The notes under the pieces were generated by a model, which saw only the letters and a program-made list of their open reading frames with translations, ran no database searches and was not told the origin of the DNA. This document shows positions 52,796 through 61,341 of a stretch of 64,000 nt of DNA, in pieces (the first letter of the stretch is position 1; every line of letters starts with the position of its first letter). Source of the stretch: Exiguobacterium algae (lineage in GTDB: Bacteria > Bacillota > Bacilli > Exiguobacteriales > Exiguobacteriaceae); contig NZ_JACSKZ010000003.1 of NCBI RefSeq assembly GCF_018617875.1, positions 1 through 64,000 of the forward strand. The letters are read 5' to 3'. The translations under genes were made by a program, and so were the position numbers.

Positions 52796-54218
52796 AACGC
52801 GTCCATTTGAAATAGCGCCGAGCCAGTTCGGTCAATGGGCTCTCGAAAAGACGTTTACGCCAATATAAGTCGCTTACTTTCTTCACCGCCTCGCTGCGGG
52901 CAGGATAAGGGTAGATCATTCGCGACAATTTCCCAATCTTGTCCCCCCGTTGCATCGCATAGACGACGATTTGCATCCAATCCCCCGCCGACTCGCCGAC
53001 CGCATGCGCCCCGATAATCCTTCCATTTTTCTTCGTGATGACTTTGACAAAGCCCGCCTCTTGACGTTCTGCGATAAAGCGGTCCACTTCCGATAATTTT
53101 GCTTCGTAGACCATGATGTCATCACCGTATGAGGTTCGCGCTTCTTCTTCGGTCATGCCGACATGAAATACCTCCGGGTCGGTAAAGGTAATCCAAGGAA
53201 GTTTTCGATAATCGACCTTGTTTCGTAATCCGAAGAGTGCATTGGACACCACGGCTTTTCCTTCTTCACCGGCGGCATGTGTGAATGGCGGGGTTTTGAT
53301 TGTGTCTCCTATAGCAAAAATGTGCGATTGGGACGTGCGATAGGAAGAAGACACATCGATATAGCCTTTCGTCACGTGAACACCCGCCCTGTCAAGACGA
53401 AGTGAATCAATTCGCGGTACGCGGCCCGTTGCCATGAGTAAACGCTCTGCTTCATAGATGAACGTTTCTCCACTGATTTCTGCCGTGACGCGGACGCCAT
53501 TCTCTATTTTTTCGATGCGCTTCACGTTTACCCCGATTTTCAAACGCATCGCCATCTCCAGCTGAGATTTTAAATACGCGGAAACTGCCTGATCTTCTTT
53601 CGGCATAAACGAATCATGCGCTTCAAGCACCGTCACCTGACTTCCTAAACGGACAAAGGATTGAGCGAGTTCAAGACCAACTGCCCCGGCTCCAATCACA
53701 ATCAGGCTTTCCGGTAATGTCGATTCCTCGAATACTGTTTCGTTTGTCAGATATGGAACTGTTTCCAGCCCTTCAATCGGGGGAACGGTCGGTTTGGACC
53801 CGGTCGCAATGATAAACTTTTTCCCGATTAACAAATCATCGCCTACCTTAAGTTCATACGGACTCTGAAACGAGGCTTCACCGATGTATACATCCACCCC
53901 GATTTTTTCAAACCGTTCCCTGCCATCGTGTTCTTGAATAATCGCACGGGCACGATCGACTCGAGCTTTCGTCATTTGATAATGCTCTCCAGCATGAAAT
54001 GTCGTCCCGAGCACACGTGCAGCTCGCATCATCGCATTGGCTTCTTTCGAGGCGGCAATCAATGCTTTAGAAGGTACGCAACCGACATGCAGACAGTCTC
54101 CGCCTAAATGCTTGTTCTTCTCGACGAGGGCCACCTTGACTCCTAAATTTGCCGCTCCCGCAGCAACGGTCATTCCGGCCGCTCCTCCCCCAATGACAAT
54201 CAGTTGATAATCTTTCAT
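52794..54218 (-). CDS. FAD-dependent disulfide oxidoreductase, mercuric-reductase-like
   Basis: The 474-residue flavoprotein has the FAD motif IGGGAAGMTVAAGAA, the redox-active pair Cys42/Cys47 in GGDCLHVGCVPSKAL, the NAD(P)-binding VIGAGAVGLELAQS and the second FAD motif FAIGDTIK. The dimer-interface motif of the family reads IYPYPARSE: the base usually seen there (His-x-x-Pro-x-x-x-Glu) has Tyr in place of His. This fits the mercuric-reductase-like/RclA branch and not lipoamide dehydrogenase. Substrate unknown. ATGA overlap with the DUF1499 gene. Confidence 0.82.
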   Translation of the reverse strand: MKDYQLIVIGGGAAGMTVAAGAANLGVKVALVEKNKHLGGDCLHVGCVPSKALIAASKEANAMMRAARVLGTTFHAGEHYQMTKARVDRARAIIQEHDGRERFEKIGVDVYIGEASFQSPYELKVGDDLLIGKKFIIATGSKPTVPPIEGLETVPYLTNETVFEESTLPESLIVIGAGAVGLELAQSFVRLGSQVTVLEAHDSFMPKEDQAVSAYLKSQLEMAMRLKIGVNVKRIEKIENGVRVTAEISGETFIYEAERLLMATGRVPRIDSLRLDRAGVHVTKGYIDVSSSYRTSQSHIFAIGDTIKTPPFTHAAGEEGKAVVSNALFGLRNKVDYRKLPWITFTDPEVFHVGMTEEEARTSYGDDIMVYEAKLSEVDRFIAERQEAGFVKVITKKNGRIIGAHAVGESAGDWMQIVVYAMQRGDKIGKLSRMIYPYPARSEAVKKVSDLYWRKRLFESPLTELARRYFKWTR

Positions 54219-54580
54219 TGGATCAACCTCCGATAACGCGTACTCACGTCCTCCATCCGTTTGCGATTCACACCAAAATCAGAATAGCCGACCCGTGAGG
54301 CAGAGCGAAATTCGACCCGTCTCGTTTCATCGTCAAATAAAAAATGGACGTCATCTTTGAATCGCATCATTTTTGACGTCACGACATAATGCAATGTATG
54401 TTCTGCTTCATCTACTAGTTCGGTTCGAGGCATTTGCCCCATCGTCATCTTGATTGCTTCGATTGTTTGTTCACGACTCTCTCCATATGGAAGTGGATTC
54501 ATCCGTAATTCAGGAATGGATGTCTGGGTAGAGACCGCATTCGGGTTTCCCTTCAACGGTTTTAACGACTCGTTTGACAT
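54215..54580 (-). CDS. DUF1499-family protein
   Basis: A 121-residue soluble protein. The body (LRMNPLPYGESREQTIEAIKM, HYVVTSKMMRFKDDVHFLFD, VEFRSASRVGYSDFGVNRKRME) fits DUF1499 (RSASRVGxxDxGxNxxR). Function is unknown. Its SD (GGGAGG) lies within the stem of a hairpin followed by T7, and the T run is also the spacer before ATG. It overlaps the flavoprotein gene by 4 nt. Confidence 0.75.
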   Translation of the reverse strand: MSNESLKPLKGNPNAVSTQTSIPELRMNPLPYGESREQTIEAIKMTMGQMPRTELVDEAEHTLHYVVTSKMMRFKDDVHFLFDDETRRVEFRSASRVGYSDFGVNRKRMEDVSTRYRRLIQ

Positions 54581-54585
54581 AAAAA

Positions 54586-54634
54586 AACCTCCCTCAAGCT
54601 ACATACAACTATATGTAGCCCGAAACAGGGAGGT
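54586..54634 (-). terminator. Terminator-like hairpin holding the DUF1499 SD
   Basis: On the minus strand CCTCCCT ... AGGGAGG encloses an inner stem GCTACATA / TATGTAGC and is followed by T7 and the DUF1499 ATG. It can end the two-component transcript, and the SD of the next gene is one arm of the stem. Confidence 0.7.
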
Positions 54635-54643
54635 CTAATCCTT

Positions 54644-56023
54644 TTAATGCAGTTCACTCGGGTCGAGCGGCAACAAGACCGTGACGGTCGTTCCTTGTCC
54701 GACATCACTTTCAATCACCAGTTTTCCTTCATGCGCCTCGATCAACTCTTTGGAAATCGCAAGACCGAGACCACTGCTTCCTTTTGTCACATGTGCCTGA
54801 TAAAACATTTCGGTAATCCGTTGTAAATGCTCTCTCGAAATCCCGGGTCCTTCATCCATGATGGAAATGAAAGCAACGCGTTCCGATTGCACAAAGCGAA
54901 TCGTCAACGTGCCGCCATCCGGAGAAAAACGAATCGCATTTTCCAAAAGGTTTAAAAACACCTGCTTCAATCGGTTTTCATCAAACAAACCGACTGATTT
55001 TTGAGGATATCGTTCAATCAATGTGATGTGCTTATCCTCAATCGATTGTTTGAGTTGAACGGTTACCTTGCGTAATAACGCCACAAGATCGAGCTCTTGA
55101 CGATATAAAACGAGACGGCTTTCCTCAATTTTTGTATAGTCGAGTAATTGTTCGACCAGTCCAATCATGCGCTCCGTCTCAGAATGAATGATGCTCAAAC
55201 CGAGCTCCGTTTCTTCAGACAACTTCTCATCGCCCCCTCGAATCGTCTCGGTCCACCCTTTTATAGATGTGAGCGGTGTTCGTAATTCATGGGAGACGCT
55301 CGACAAGAATTCATTTCTTGTCGATTGATGTTGCTGCACTTTCGCACCTAAATACGTCAAGGTGCGCGCAAGGGCACCCAATTCATGCTTTTCGTTTGAG
55401 TCGACAGTGACATCGAAATCGCCCTGGGCCATCTCATCCGCCGCTTCAATAACGTCTCGAATCGGCCGGACGAACCGGTCCGCGATGCGAATAACCGTAT
55501 AAAGGGCGATCAACCAGACGAGTACACTGATTGTAATGACCGTCATCCAAATTTCCCGAATGAGCGTATCCAAGTCTGCCAGAGGACGAGTGAAACTGAT
55601 GGCGAACTCTGACGTATCATCCGTCACAATCGGAGTCGTCACGGACAAGAAATGTTCATCCTCGACATCATAGTCCTGAATGATTGACTCGCCTGCTGCC
55701 AACTGGTCCAGTTGCTCCTGCGAAAACGAGGCTTGCTTCGTCCGCTGTCCCGTCGTTTTAACGATAGAACCCGACCGGTCAACAATCGTCAGATCGGTCC
55801 CGGGATAACCAAACGTTCGAACGAGTACGGAGAAGGCACTCGGGGTCTCAAATCCAACCTGTGCTTGAGGATATAAGTACGCACTTGTCGTCGCATGACT
55901 GAGCAAGGCATCTGATTCATACTCGTAATAATAACGATATGTCCCATATGACAGTACACTGATGAGAAGAAGCAGAACGAGCGTTACCACGGCCATCATA
56001 CGGAAGACTAGCTGTTGTTTCAT
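54644..56023 (-). CDS. Sensor histidine kinase, two TM + HAMP
   Basis: A 459-residue kinase with TM1 at about 8-30, an extracellular sensor loop (about 31-157), TM2 at 158-180, a HAMP linker, HisKA with His245 (SSVSHELRTPLTSIKGW), and an HATPase domain (FLNLLENAIRFSPDGG). Pairs with the response regulator upstream through a 4-nt overlap. The layout resembles WalK-like and SrrB-like kinases, but lacks a PAS domain. Ligand unknown. ATG has AAGG right before it. Confidence 0.9.
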   Translation of the reverse strand: MKQQLVFRMMAVVTLVLLLLISVLSYGTYRYYYEYESDALLSHATTSAYLYPQAQVGFETPSAFSVLVRTFGYPGTDLTIVDRSGSIVKTTGQRTKQASFSQEQLDQLAAGESIIQDYDVEDEHFLSVTTPIVTDDTSEFAISFTRPLADLDTLIREIWMTVITISVLVWLIALYTVIRIADRFVRPIRDVIEAADEMAQGDFDVTVDSNEKHELGALARTLTYLGAKVQQHQSTRNEFLSSVSHELRTPLTSIKGWTETIRGGDEKLSEETELGLSIIHSETERMIGLVEQLLDYTKIEESRLVLYRQELDLVALLRKVTVQLKQSIEDKHITLIERYPQKSVGLFDENRLKQVFLNLLENAIRFSPDGGTLTIRFVQSERVAFISIMDEGPGISREHLQRITEMFYQAHVTKGSSGLGLAISKELIEAHEGKLVIESDVGQGTTVTVLLPLDPSELH

Positions 56024-56712
56024 CCTTCATGTCTCCGCCATTTGTACCCATGTCCCCACAACGTCTCAATGTAAATCGGATGACTCGGATCGTCCTCAAT
56101 TTTCTGACGCAAGCGTCGAATGTTCACATCGACGGTTTTCCGGTCCCCGAAGTAGTTGATTCCCCAAACCGCATCGAGTAGCGCATCCCTGGACAGGACA
56201 ATCTCTTCATTTTGGACGAGGTGACAAATCAAATCATATTCTGTCGGTGTCAAATCAATGGACTGACCGTACTTCGTCACTTGCTTCGCCGCCAAATCGA
56301 TGGCGAACGGACCTGATTTCAAACGCTTCGTGTCGTTCCGTTTCACTTTTTCGACGCGGCGTAACAACGCTTGAATGCGCGCAACGAGTTCACCTGGACT
56401 AAACGGTTTTGCGATGTAATCGTCCGCACCTTTTCCGAGCCCCTCAATTTTGTCTTCTTCGAGTGTTCGTGCCGTCAACATGATAATGCCGACATTCTCA
56501 TCGAGATCACGAATCGCCGCACACGCCTCGAACCCGTCCATCTCCGGCATCATGACATCCAACAACACGACATCAAACGGTTCCCGGTCAAATGCGGTCA
56601 CTGCTTCCCGTCCATTCGTTGCTTCATGTACTTCGAAACCAGCACGTTTTAAATTAACGATGATAAAGCTGCGAATCGCATGCTCATCCTCGGCTACTAA
56701 TATCCGATTCAT
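56020..56712 (-). CDS. OmpR-family response regulator
   Basis: A 230-residue regulator: receiver domain with Asp52 (VVLLDVMMPEMDG), the Lys of AKPFSPGEL near 101, and a C-terminal winged helix (VNIRRLRQKIEDDPSHPIYIETLWGHGYKW). ATG at 56712 is used because AGAGGTGG lies 5 nt upstream; the upstream extension has no conserved sequence. First gene of the operon with the sensor kinase. Confidence 0.93.
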   Translation of the reverse strand: MNRILVAEDEHAIRSFIIVNLKRAGFEVHEATNGREAVTAFDREPFDVVLLDVMMPEMDGFEACAAIRDLDENVGIIMLTARTLEEDKIEGLGKGADDYIAKPFSPGELVARIQALLRRVEKVKRNDTKRLKSGPFAIDLAAKQVTKYGQSIDLTPTEYDLICHLVQNEEIVLSRDALLDAVWGINYFGDRKTVDVNIRRLRQKIEDDPSHPIYIETLWGHGYKWRRHEG

Positions 56713-56837
56713 ATTTCCACCTCTTCTAGAGTTCACTTCTCTACATTATAGTTACGTTTTTGCGACAAGGTTGTCAATTGACCTTAAAAAGGTTTAGGAT
56801 GTAATCATTAGATTCTGAAGGAGGACCCCCTACTACT

Positions 56838-57659
56838 ATGAGTTACAAGATGATTGTGTTGGATATGGATGACACGCTTCTCACAAGCGATCATACAATT
56901 TCCCTTAAGACAAAAGAAGCGCTTCTCGATGCGCAAGAACGCGGCTATAAAGTCGTTCTCGCGAGCGGTCGCCCAACATTTGCGATGTGGGACGCTGCCC
57001 GTGAGCTCGAACTTGCGAAATATGGAAGCTATATCTTATCGTTCAACGGTGCGTCGGTCATTGACTGCTCGACCGATGAAGAGATTTTCTCAAGCACGCT
57101 TCAACCGGATACGGTCGCCCATCTCCATGATATCAGTGAACGGGAAGGAATCGCGATTCATACGTACGTCAGTAACGAAATCGTAACCGATCGTCCGAAC
57201 CCTTACACGGACATTGAAGGTGAATTGACAGGGATGCCGGTCGTTCACGTCGAGGACTTCAAAGAAGCAGTAACCGAACCGGTCGTCAAATGCTTAATGC
57301 TTGCTGATGGCGACACACTCGCTCCGATCGAAACGAAATTGCAACAGGAACTCGCCGGAAAACTTGCTGTCGCTCGTTCGAAGCCATTTTTCTTAGAGTT
57401 CACCGAAGCCGGTGTCACAAAAGGCACAAGTCTCGCATTCTTAGCGAAGCATATTGGAATCGAACAGAGTGAAGTCATCGCTTGCGGAGACGGAAACAAT
57501 GACTTGACGATGATTGAATGGGCCGGACTCGGCGTCGCCATGGGAAATGCGAACGCAACGGTAAAAGGGAAGGCTGATTTTATTACGAAATCGAATAACG
57601 AAGATGGGATTGCTCACGTGATTGAAACATACATGTCTGAGGCACTCGTCACCCAGTAA
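56838..57659 (+). CDS. Cof-type HAD phosphatase
   Basis: The 273-residue protein has the HAD motif LDMDDTLLTS, a C2B-type cap, and the late motif GDGNNDLTMIEWAGLGVAMGNA. Cof enzymes dephosphorylate sugar phosphates and cofactors such as FMN or PLP. GGAGGA precedes ATG by about 12 nt, a long gap. It is followed by an esterase gene 36 bp away on the same strand, probably one transcript. Confidence 0.88.
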   Translation: MSYKMIVLDMDDTLLTSDHTISLKTKEALLDAQERGYKVVLASGRPTFAMWDAARELELAKYGSYILSFNGASVIDCSTDEEIFSSTLQPDTVAHLHDISEREGIAIHTYVSNEIVTDRPNPYTDIEGELTGMPVVHVEDFKEAVTEPVVKCLMLADGDTLAPIETKLQQELAGKLAVARSKPFFLEFTEAGVTKGTSLAFLAKHIGIEQSEVIACGDGNNDLTMIEWAGLGVAMGNANATVKGKADFITKSNNEDGIAHVIETYMSEALVTQ

Positions 57660-57694
57660 ATTTCTGATTTCGTCGGTCAAAAGGAGGAAGTAAG

Positions 57695-58696
57695 ATGAAT
57701 AAAGGGTTGAAACGTGCTGGAGTCGGATTGATTGGAACAGCGGTCGCGGGAGCGGCTTACGTGTTCCTTTCACCTAAACCAGCAACACGTTTAATCAAAA
57801 CTTCGTTCGCAGGGGGGAACGAAGTGGAGATGAAGGGATTCGAGGAAGTCGTTCAAAAGACGTCTGTCCGTAAAGACATCGATTACTTGTCTTCTTATGA
57901 GAATGGGACGTTTGATTTAATCCGATACGAGGGCAGCCAACAAATTGTTCCGACAATCTTTTGGCTCCATGGCGGTTCATTCGTCGGAGGAGATAAATCG
58001 GATGTATTGAAGTATGTGACATCTATTGCAAGCAACGGCTATAACGTCGTCAGCATCAATTATGCACTTGCTCCTGACGTCACATATCCCGTACCGCTCC
58101 AACAAATCGAAGAGGCGTATTCTTTCATCGCCGAGAACAATGACCGTTTCCGTCTCGACTTAGACCGTGTCTTTTTTGCGGGTGATTCGAATGGCGGTCA
58201 ATTAGCCAGTCAGTTTGTCGGCATTCAGCTCAATGATGACTACGCACCTTCCGCTGAAGTGAAGCAGGTCGTACCGAAAGAATCGATTCTTGGTGCGGTT
58301 CTCTTATCTGCACCTTATGATTTGAAACGTGCGTTAGTCGACTCAACAAAATCGGTCAACCGCTTCTTGTTCAAACGGATTGGATGGGCTTATTTCGGGA
58401 CGTACAACTGGGAAAGCCTCCCGGCTGTGTCAGAAGCCTCTCCATTACTCAATGTCCCGTCTACGTTCGTACCGACGTTCATCGCAGACGGGAATGACAA
58501 TTCGTTTGATGAGCAGGCAAAAGAGTTTGCTACGATCCTCTCAGGGCGTACAGACGTCACGACGGTATTTTATGATCGCAATGAGCACGAGCTCGGACAT
58601 AATTATTTCTTTGAAATGGATCGTCCTGCCGCAAGCTCAACATATCGTCGTTTGATCACCTTCTTACGTGAAACGACCGCTAAATACCAGGCATAA
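57695..58696 (+). CDS. HSL-type esterase/lipase, N-terminally anchored
   Basis: The 333-residue alpha/beta hydrolase has the oxyanion motif HGGSF, the nucleophile motif GDSNGGQ, a late Asp (ADGNDNSFDEQ) and His region (HELGHNYFF). The N-terminus (GVGLIGTAVAGAAYVFL) is a likely membrane anchor. It is a distant copy of the esterase at 13.5-14.5 kb. AAAGGAGG lies before ATG. Ends in a strong terminator. Confidence 0.78.
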   Translation: MNKGLKRAGVGLIGTAVAGAAYVFLSPKPATRLIKTSFAGGNEVEMKGFEEVVQKTSVRKDIDYLSSYENGTFDLIRYEGSQQIVPTIFWLHGGSFVGGDKSDVLKYVTSIASNGYNVVSINYALAPDVTYPVPLQQIEEAYSFIAENNDRFRLDLDRVFFAGDSNGGQLASQFVGIQLNDDYAPSAEVKQVVPKESILGAVLLSAPYDLKRALVDSTKSVNRFLFKRIGWAYFGTYNWESLPAVSEASPLLNVPSTFVPTFIADGNDNSFDEQAKEFATILSGRTDVTTVFYDRNEHELGHNYFFEMDRPAASSTYRRLITFLRETTAKYQA

Positions 58697-58698
58697 AC

Positions 58699-58740
58699 AA
58701 AAGCGACTTTCTCCGATGTTGGAGAAAGTCGCTTTATTTA
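58699..58740. terminator. Terminator of the esterase gene
   Basis: AAAGCGACTTTCTCC and its complement with a 6-nt loop, T-rich after it; next to a convergent gene. Confidence 0.8.
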
Positions 58741-58765
58741 TATTTCTTCATTCTATTCTTATCAG

Positions 58766-59446
58766 TTATCCGATACACCAATCAATTGAGGACTCCCCCC
58801 ATTCCTTCAATTGCTTGTTCACTTGGGAGAACGGTTTTGAGCCGAAGAAACCGCGATGTGCCGACAGAGGACTTGGATGAACAGAGGTGAGCACGGTATG
58901 TTGTTCGCCAATCCACTTCATTTTCTTTTTGGCATCGTTCCCCCATAGAATGAACACAATCGGCTTCTCACGACTTCCTAATCGCTCAATGATGGAATCG
59001 GTAAATTGCTCCCACCCCTGTTTCCTGTGAGATCCTGCTTTCCCGGCTTCCACTGTCAGTGACGTATTCAGAAGTAACACCCCTTGTGTCGCCCACTTCT
59101 CTAAGTTTCCGCTCTTCGGTGTATCACATCCAATATCGTCTCTCAACTCTTGAAAGATATTTCGTAAAGACGGGGGGAAACGTACCCCATCCTGTACTGA
59201 AAAACTGAGTCCGTGTGCCTGGTTCGGCCCATGATACGGGTCTTGTCCGAGAATGACACATTTCACGTCCTGAAATTTCGTATATACAAATGCATTCCAA
59301 ATATCTTCCCTTTGCGGATAGACAGTCGTTTGCTCATACGCCCGGTCGACAAATTGTTTTAACGTCTGAAAATACGGTTTGTTTATCTCAGACTGAATGA
59401 TTTCCGTCCAATCGCCGAGTAAACGATCCGATAAGTGCTGGTCCAT
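58766..59446 (-). CDS. ung: Uracil-DNA glycosylase, family 1
   Basis: Removes uracil from DNA at the start of base-excision repair. The 226-residue protein has the water-activating motif GQDPYHG, the uracil-binding region LLNTSLTVEAGK, and the intercalating loop HPSPLSAHRGFF. Full family length. ATG with AGGGGAGAAG upstream. Monocistronic. Confidence 0.96.
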   Translation of the reverse strand: MDQHLSDRLLGDWTEIIQSEINKPYFQTLKQFVDRAYEQTTVYPQREDIWNAFVYTKFQDVKCVILGQDPYHGPNQAHGLSFSVQDGVRFPPSLRNIFQELRDDIGCDTPKSGNLEKWATQGVLLLNTSLTVEAGKAGSHRKQGWEQFTDSIIERLGSREKPIVFILWGNDAKKKMKWIGEQHTVLTSVHPSPLSAHRGFFGSKPFSQVNKQLKEWGESSIDWCIG

Positions 59447-59493
59447 ACACTTCTCCCCTTCCCGTTCTTATCATACCCAAAATGTATGCATAC

Positions 59494-59522
59494 AAAAAGA
59501 CGAGTCAGCCGACTCGTCTTTC
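59494..59522 (-). terminator. Terminator of azoR
   Basis: AGACGAGTCGGCTGACTCGTCT hairpin followed by T5 on the minus strand. Confidence 0.78.
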
Positions 59523-59526
59523 AGGA

Positions 59527-60162
59527 TTATACTGTTACTGCGCCTGCAACTTCTTTTGCAAGTGCTTCTGCTTTCGCTTTCGCGTCCGCAACGATTTCTT
59601 CAATTTTGTCCGGGAATTGGCTCATTCCTTCAACCGCTACCGTTGTCACTTCCGATACACCGACGAACGCGAGCGCTTGGCGAAGGTACGCGTCTGCAAA
59701 GTTAAGGTCTGTTCCTGTATAGATTCCACCAGTCCCTTGGATGTGGACTGCTTGTTTGTTTTCAAGCAAGCCGACAGGACCTTGCTCCGTGTAACGGAAC
59801 GTTTTGCCCGCCATGAGGACGCTGTCGAGGAACATTTTCATGCGTGCCGGGAAGAAGAAGTTCCACATTGGTGTCGCGAATACGTATAGGTCCGCTTCCA
59901 TGAACTTCTTGAGCATACCGCTCATCGTGCCTACTTTTTTCGCTTCTACGTCAGTGAGCGCTTCACCTGATGCGAATTTGCCCCATGCGCTAAGCACGTC
60001 AGCGTCAATTTCTTGCACATCAACATCATAGAGTTCAATTGCTTCTACTTCGAATGCCGGGTTTTCAGATTTGAGCGTCGATACGAACGTTTCTGCTACC
60101 TGCTTGCTGTACGAAAGTTCAGTTGGTTTCGGGTTAGCCGAGACATACAATACTTTAGTCAT
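59527..60162 (-). CDS. azoR: FMN-dependent NADH-azoreductase
   Basis: The 211-residue flavodoxin-fold enzyme reduces azo dyes and quinones with NADH. Visible: N-terminal LYVSANPKPTELSYSKQV (FMN phosphate), PMWNFFFPARMKMFLDS, and IQGTGGIYTG near the isoalloxazine. Similar to AzoR1/AzoR2 of Bacillus. ATG at 60162 has GGAGG 9 nt upstream; the in-frame extension is not conserved. A MarR gene lies directly upstream in the same direction. Confidence 0.92.
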   Translation of the reverse strand: MTKVLYVSANPKPTELSYSKQVAETFVSTLKSENPAFEVEAIELYDVDVQEIDADVLSAWGKFASGEALTDVEAKKVGTMSGMLKKFMEADLYVFATPMWNFFFPARMKMFLDSVLMAGKTFRYTEQGPVGLLENKQAVHIQGTGGIYTGTDLNFADAYLRQALAFVGVSEVTTVAVEGMSQFPDKIEEIVADAKAKAEALAKEVAGAVTV

Positions 60163-60211
60163 TTGGGTATTCCTCCATTGTGAATTCTCTATTTTTTCAA
60201 TAACAGTTAGA

Positions 60212-60240
60212 ACTATATCATCTGTATATCTCATCGTCAA
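60212..60240 (-). promoter_or_regulatory. Sigma-A promoter of azoR
   Basis: TTGACG (60235-60240), 17 bp, TATAGT (60212-60217) on the minus strand. An inverted repeat TTCAA-N8-TTGAA (60251-60268) sits just upstream of the -35 box and may be a regulator site. Confidence 0.75.
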
Positions 60241-60282
60241 TTATTTTAACTTCAAGATATTAATTGAAAAAACAGCAGGCTT

Positions 60283-60714
60283 TTATTTGCCCGCTGCGTT
60301 ATAACCGACTCGTTTTAATAACGAAATCAACTGCTCCGTTTCGTCATCACTTAACGGTCCATATATATCTTTGAAGATTTCGATGTGCTGCGGATATACT
60401 TCATCCATTAACGCTTTCCCTTCTTCTGTCAAGGACGCATACGTCACACGCCGGTCGGATGGGCACGCGATTCGCTCAATAAGCCCCCGTTTCTCCAGCT
60501 TATCGATGACATAAGTCACGCTACCACTCGTAATTAAAATTTGATCCCCGATTTGTTGAAGCGGAGTATCTCCTCGTTTGTACAAGACCGATAATACACC
60601 GAACTCTGTTGAATTCAATTGGTGACGTCTCAAATCGTCTTTGACGCGGTCACTAATCGCGTCCATTGTTCGTGCGAGTACGACCCACGCCTTTAATTCG
60701 AGCGATTCAATCAT
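60283..60714 (-). CDS. MarR-family regulator
   Basis: A 143-residue winged-helix dimeric regulator (STEFGVLSVLYKRGDTPLQQIGDQILITSGSVTYVIDKLEKRG; DRRVTYASLTEEG wing). It may repress the next gene, azoR, as MhqR, YodB and CatR control azoreductases and quinone defence in Bacillus. No conserved N-terminal Cys for thiol sensing is seen, so an MhqR-like ligand mode is more likely. ATG with GAGGTGA upstream. Confidence 0.88.
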   Translation of the reverse strand: MIESLELKAWVVLARTMDAISDRVKDDLRRHQLNSTEFGVLSVLYKRGDTPLQQIGDQILITSGSVTYVIDKLEKRGLIERIACPSDRRVTYASLTEEGKALMDEVYPQHIEIFKDIYGPLSDDETEQLISLLKRVGYNAAGK

Positions 60715-60762
60715 GTCGGTTTCACCTCAATTCGTTCATCATATATTCTTAGTATAGCAGGA

Positions 60763-60777
60763 CTTATGCAGTATAAG
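60763..60777. promoter_or_regulatory. Dyad in the MarR promoter region
   Basis: CTTAT-GCAGT-ATAAG, about 50 bp upstream of the MarR start, next to a TATACT -10 box; a possible autoregulatory operator. Confidence 0.4.
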
Positions 60778-60873
60778 ACGGGAAAAATCGTTCGTCAAGA
60801 AACTTCTGCATTGTCGCCCTTCGATGAAACGTTTAGAATAGTAGTATTGTGATTTTCAGAAAGGGTGGACCGT

Positions 60874-61248
60874 ATGCGTGAGTATTATGAAATTTCATTG
60901 ACAATCAAACGGGAGTACTTGCCCCCTGTCATTGATCTATTGAATCGAGAAGGCATCGCTCCAGACTATGCGCTCGAAAAAGAAGGGGCGGTCTTTCTAT
61001 TATTCAACCATTTACCTTGGCCGAATGTGACTCGTGAACCGCATGCCGTAGAAAGATTCTTGCTGACGTTAGCACGTACCGACTATTTATTCGTCAAAAC
61101 AAAGCGTAAATCACCGGTACCGGACCACGAACCAGTCGCCTGTATGGGTGCACTCGCCTCCCCCTTCAACGAACATTTACGAATCGAACTCGCCGTCGAT
61201 GAGTCAGAAGCGAGCCATTTAGATATGTCTGCCTTTCGGCACTACTGA
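60874..61248 (+). CDS. Uncharacterised small protein
   Basis: A 124-residue soluble protein with no recognised family. The start at 60874 has AAAGGGTGG 5 nt upstream. Mixed alpha/beta pattern, no Cys pair or catalytic motif. It ends at a strong terminator and is followed by a separate lipid-kinase gene. Confidence 0.6.
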   Translation: MREYYEISLTIKREYLPPVIDLLNREGIAPDYALEKEGAVFLLFNHLPWPNVTREPHAVERFLLTLARTDYLFVKTKRKSPVPDHEPVACMGALASPFNEHLRIELAVDESEASHLDMSAFRHY

Positions 61249-61273
61249 ACAACGCATTTTGCGTTGTTTTTTT
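61248..61273 (+). terminator. Terminator
   Basis: AACAACGCA / TGCGTTGTT stem with a very short loop, followed by T6. Confidence 0.8.
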
Positions 61274-61341
61274 GTAGGACTAGAGTTTTCTGAGGAAGGG
61301 AATAATGGACAGTATCCGAACGAAAAAGGAGAAGTTATCGA

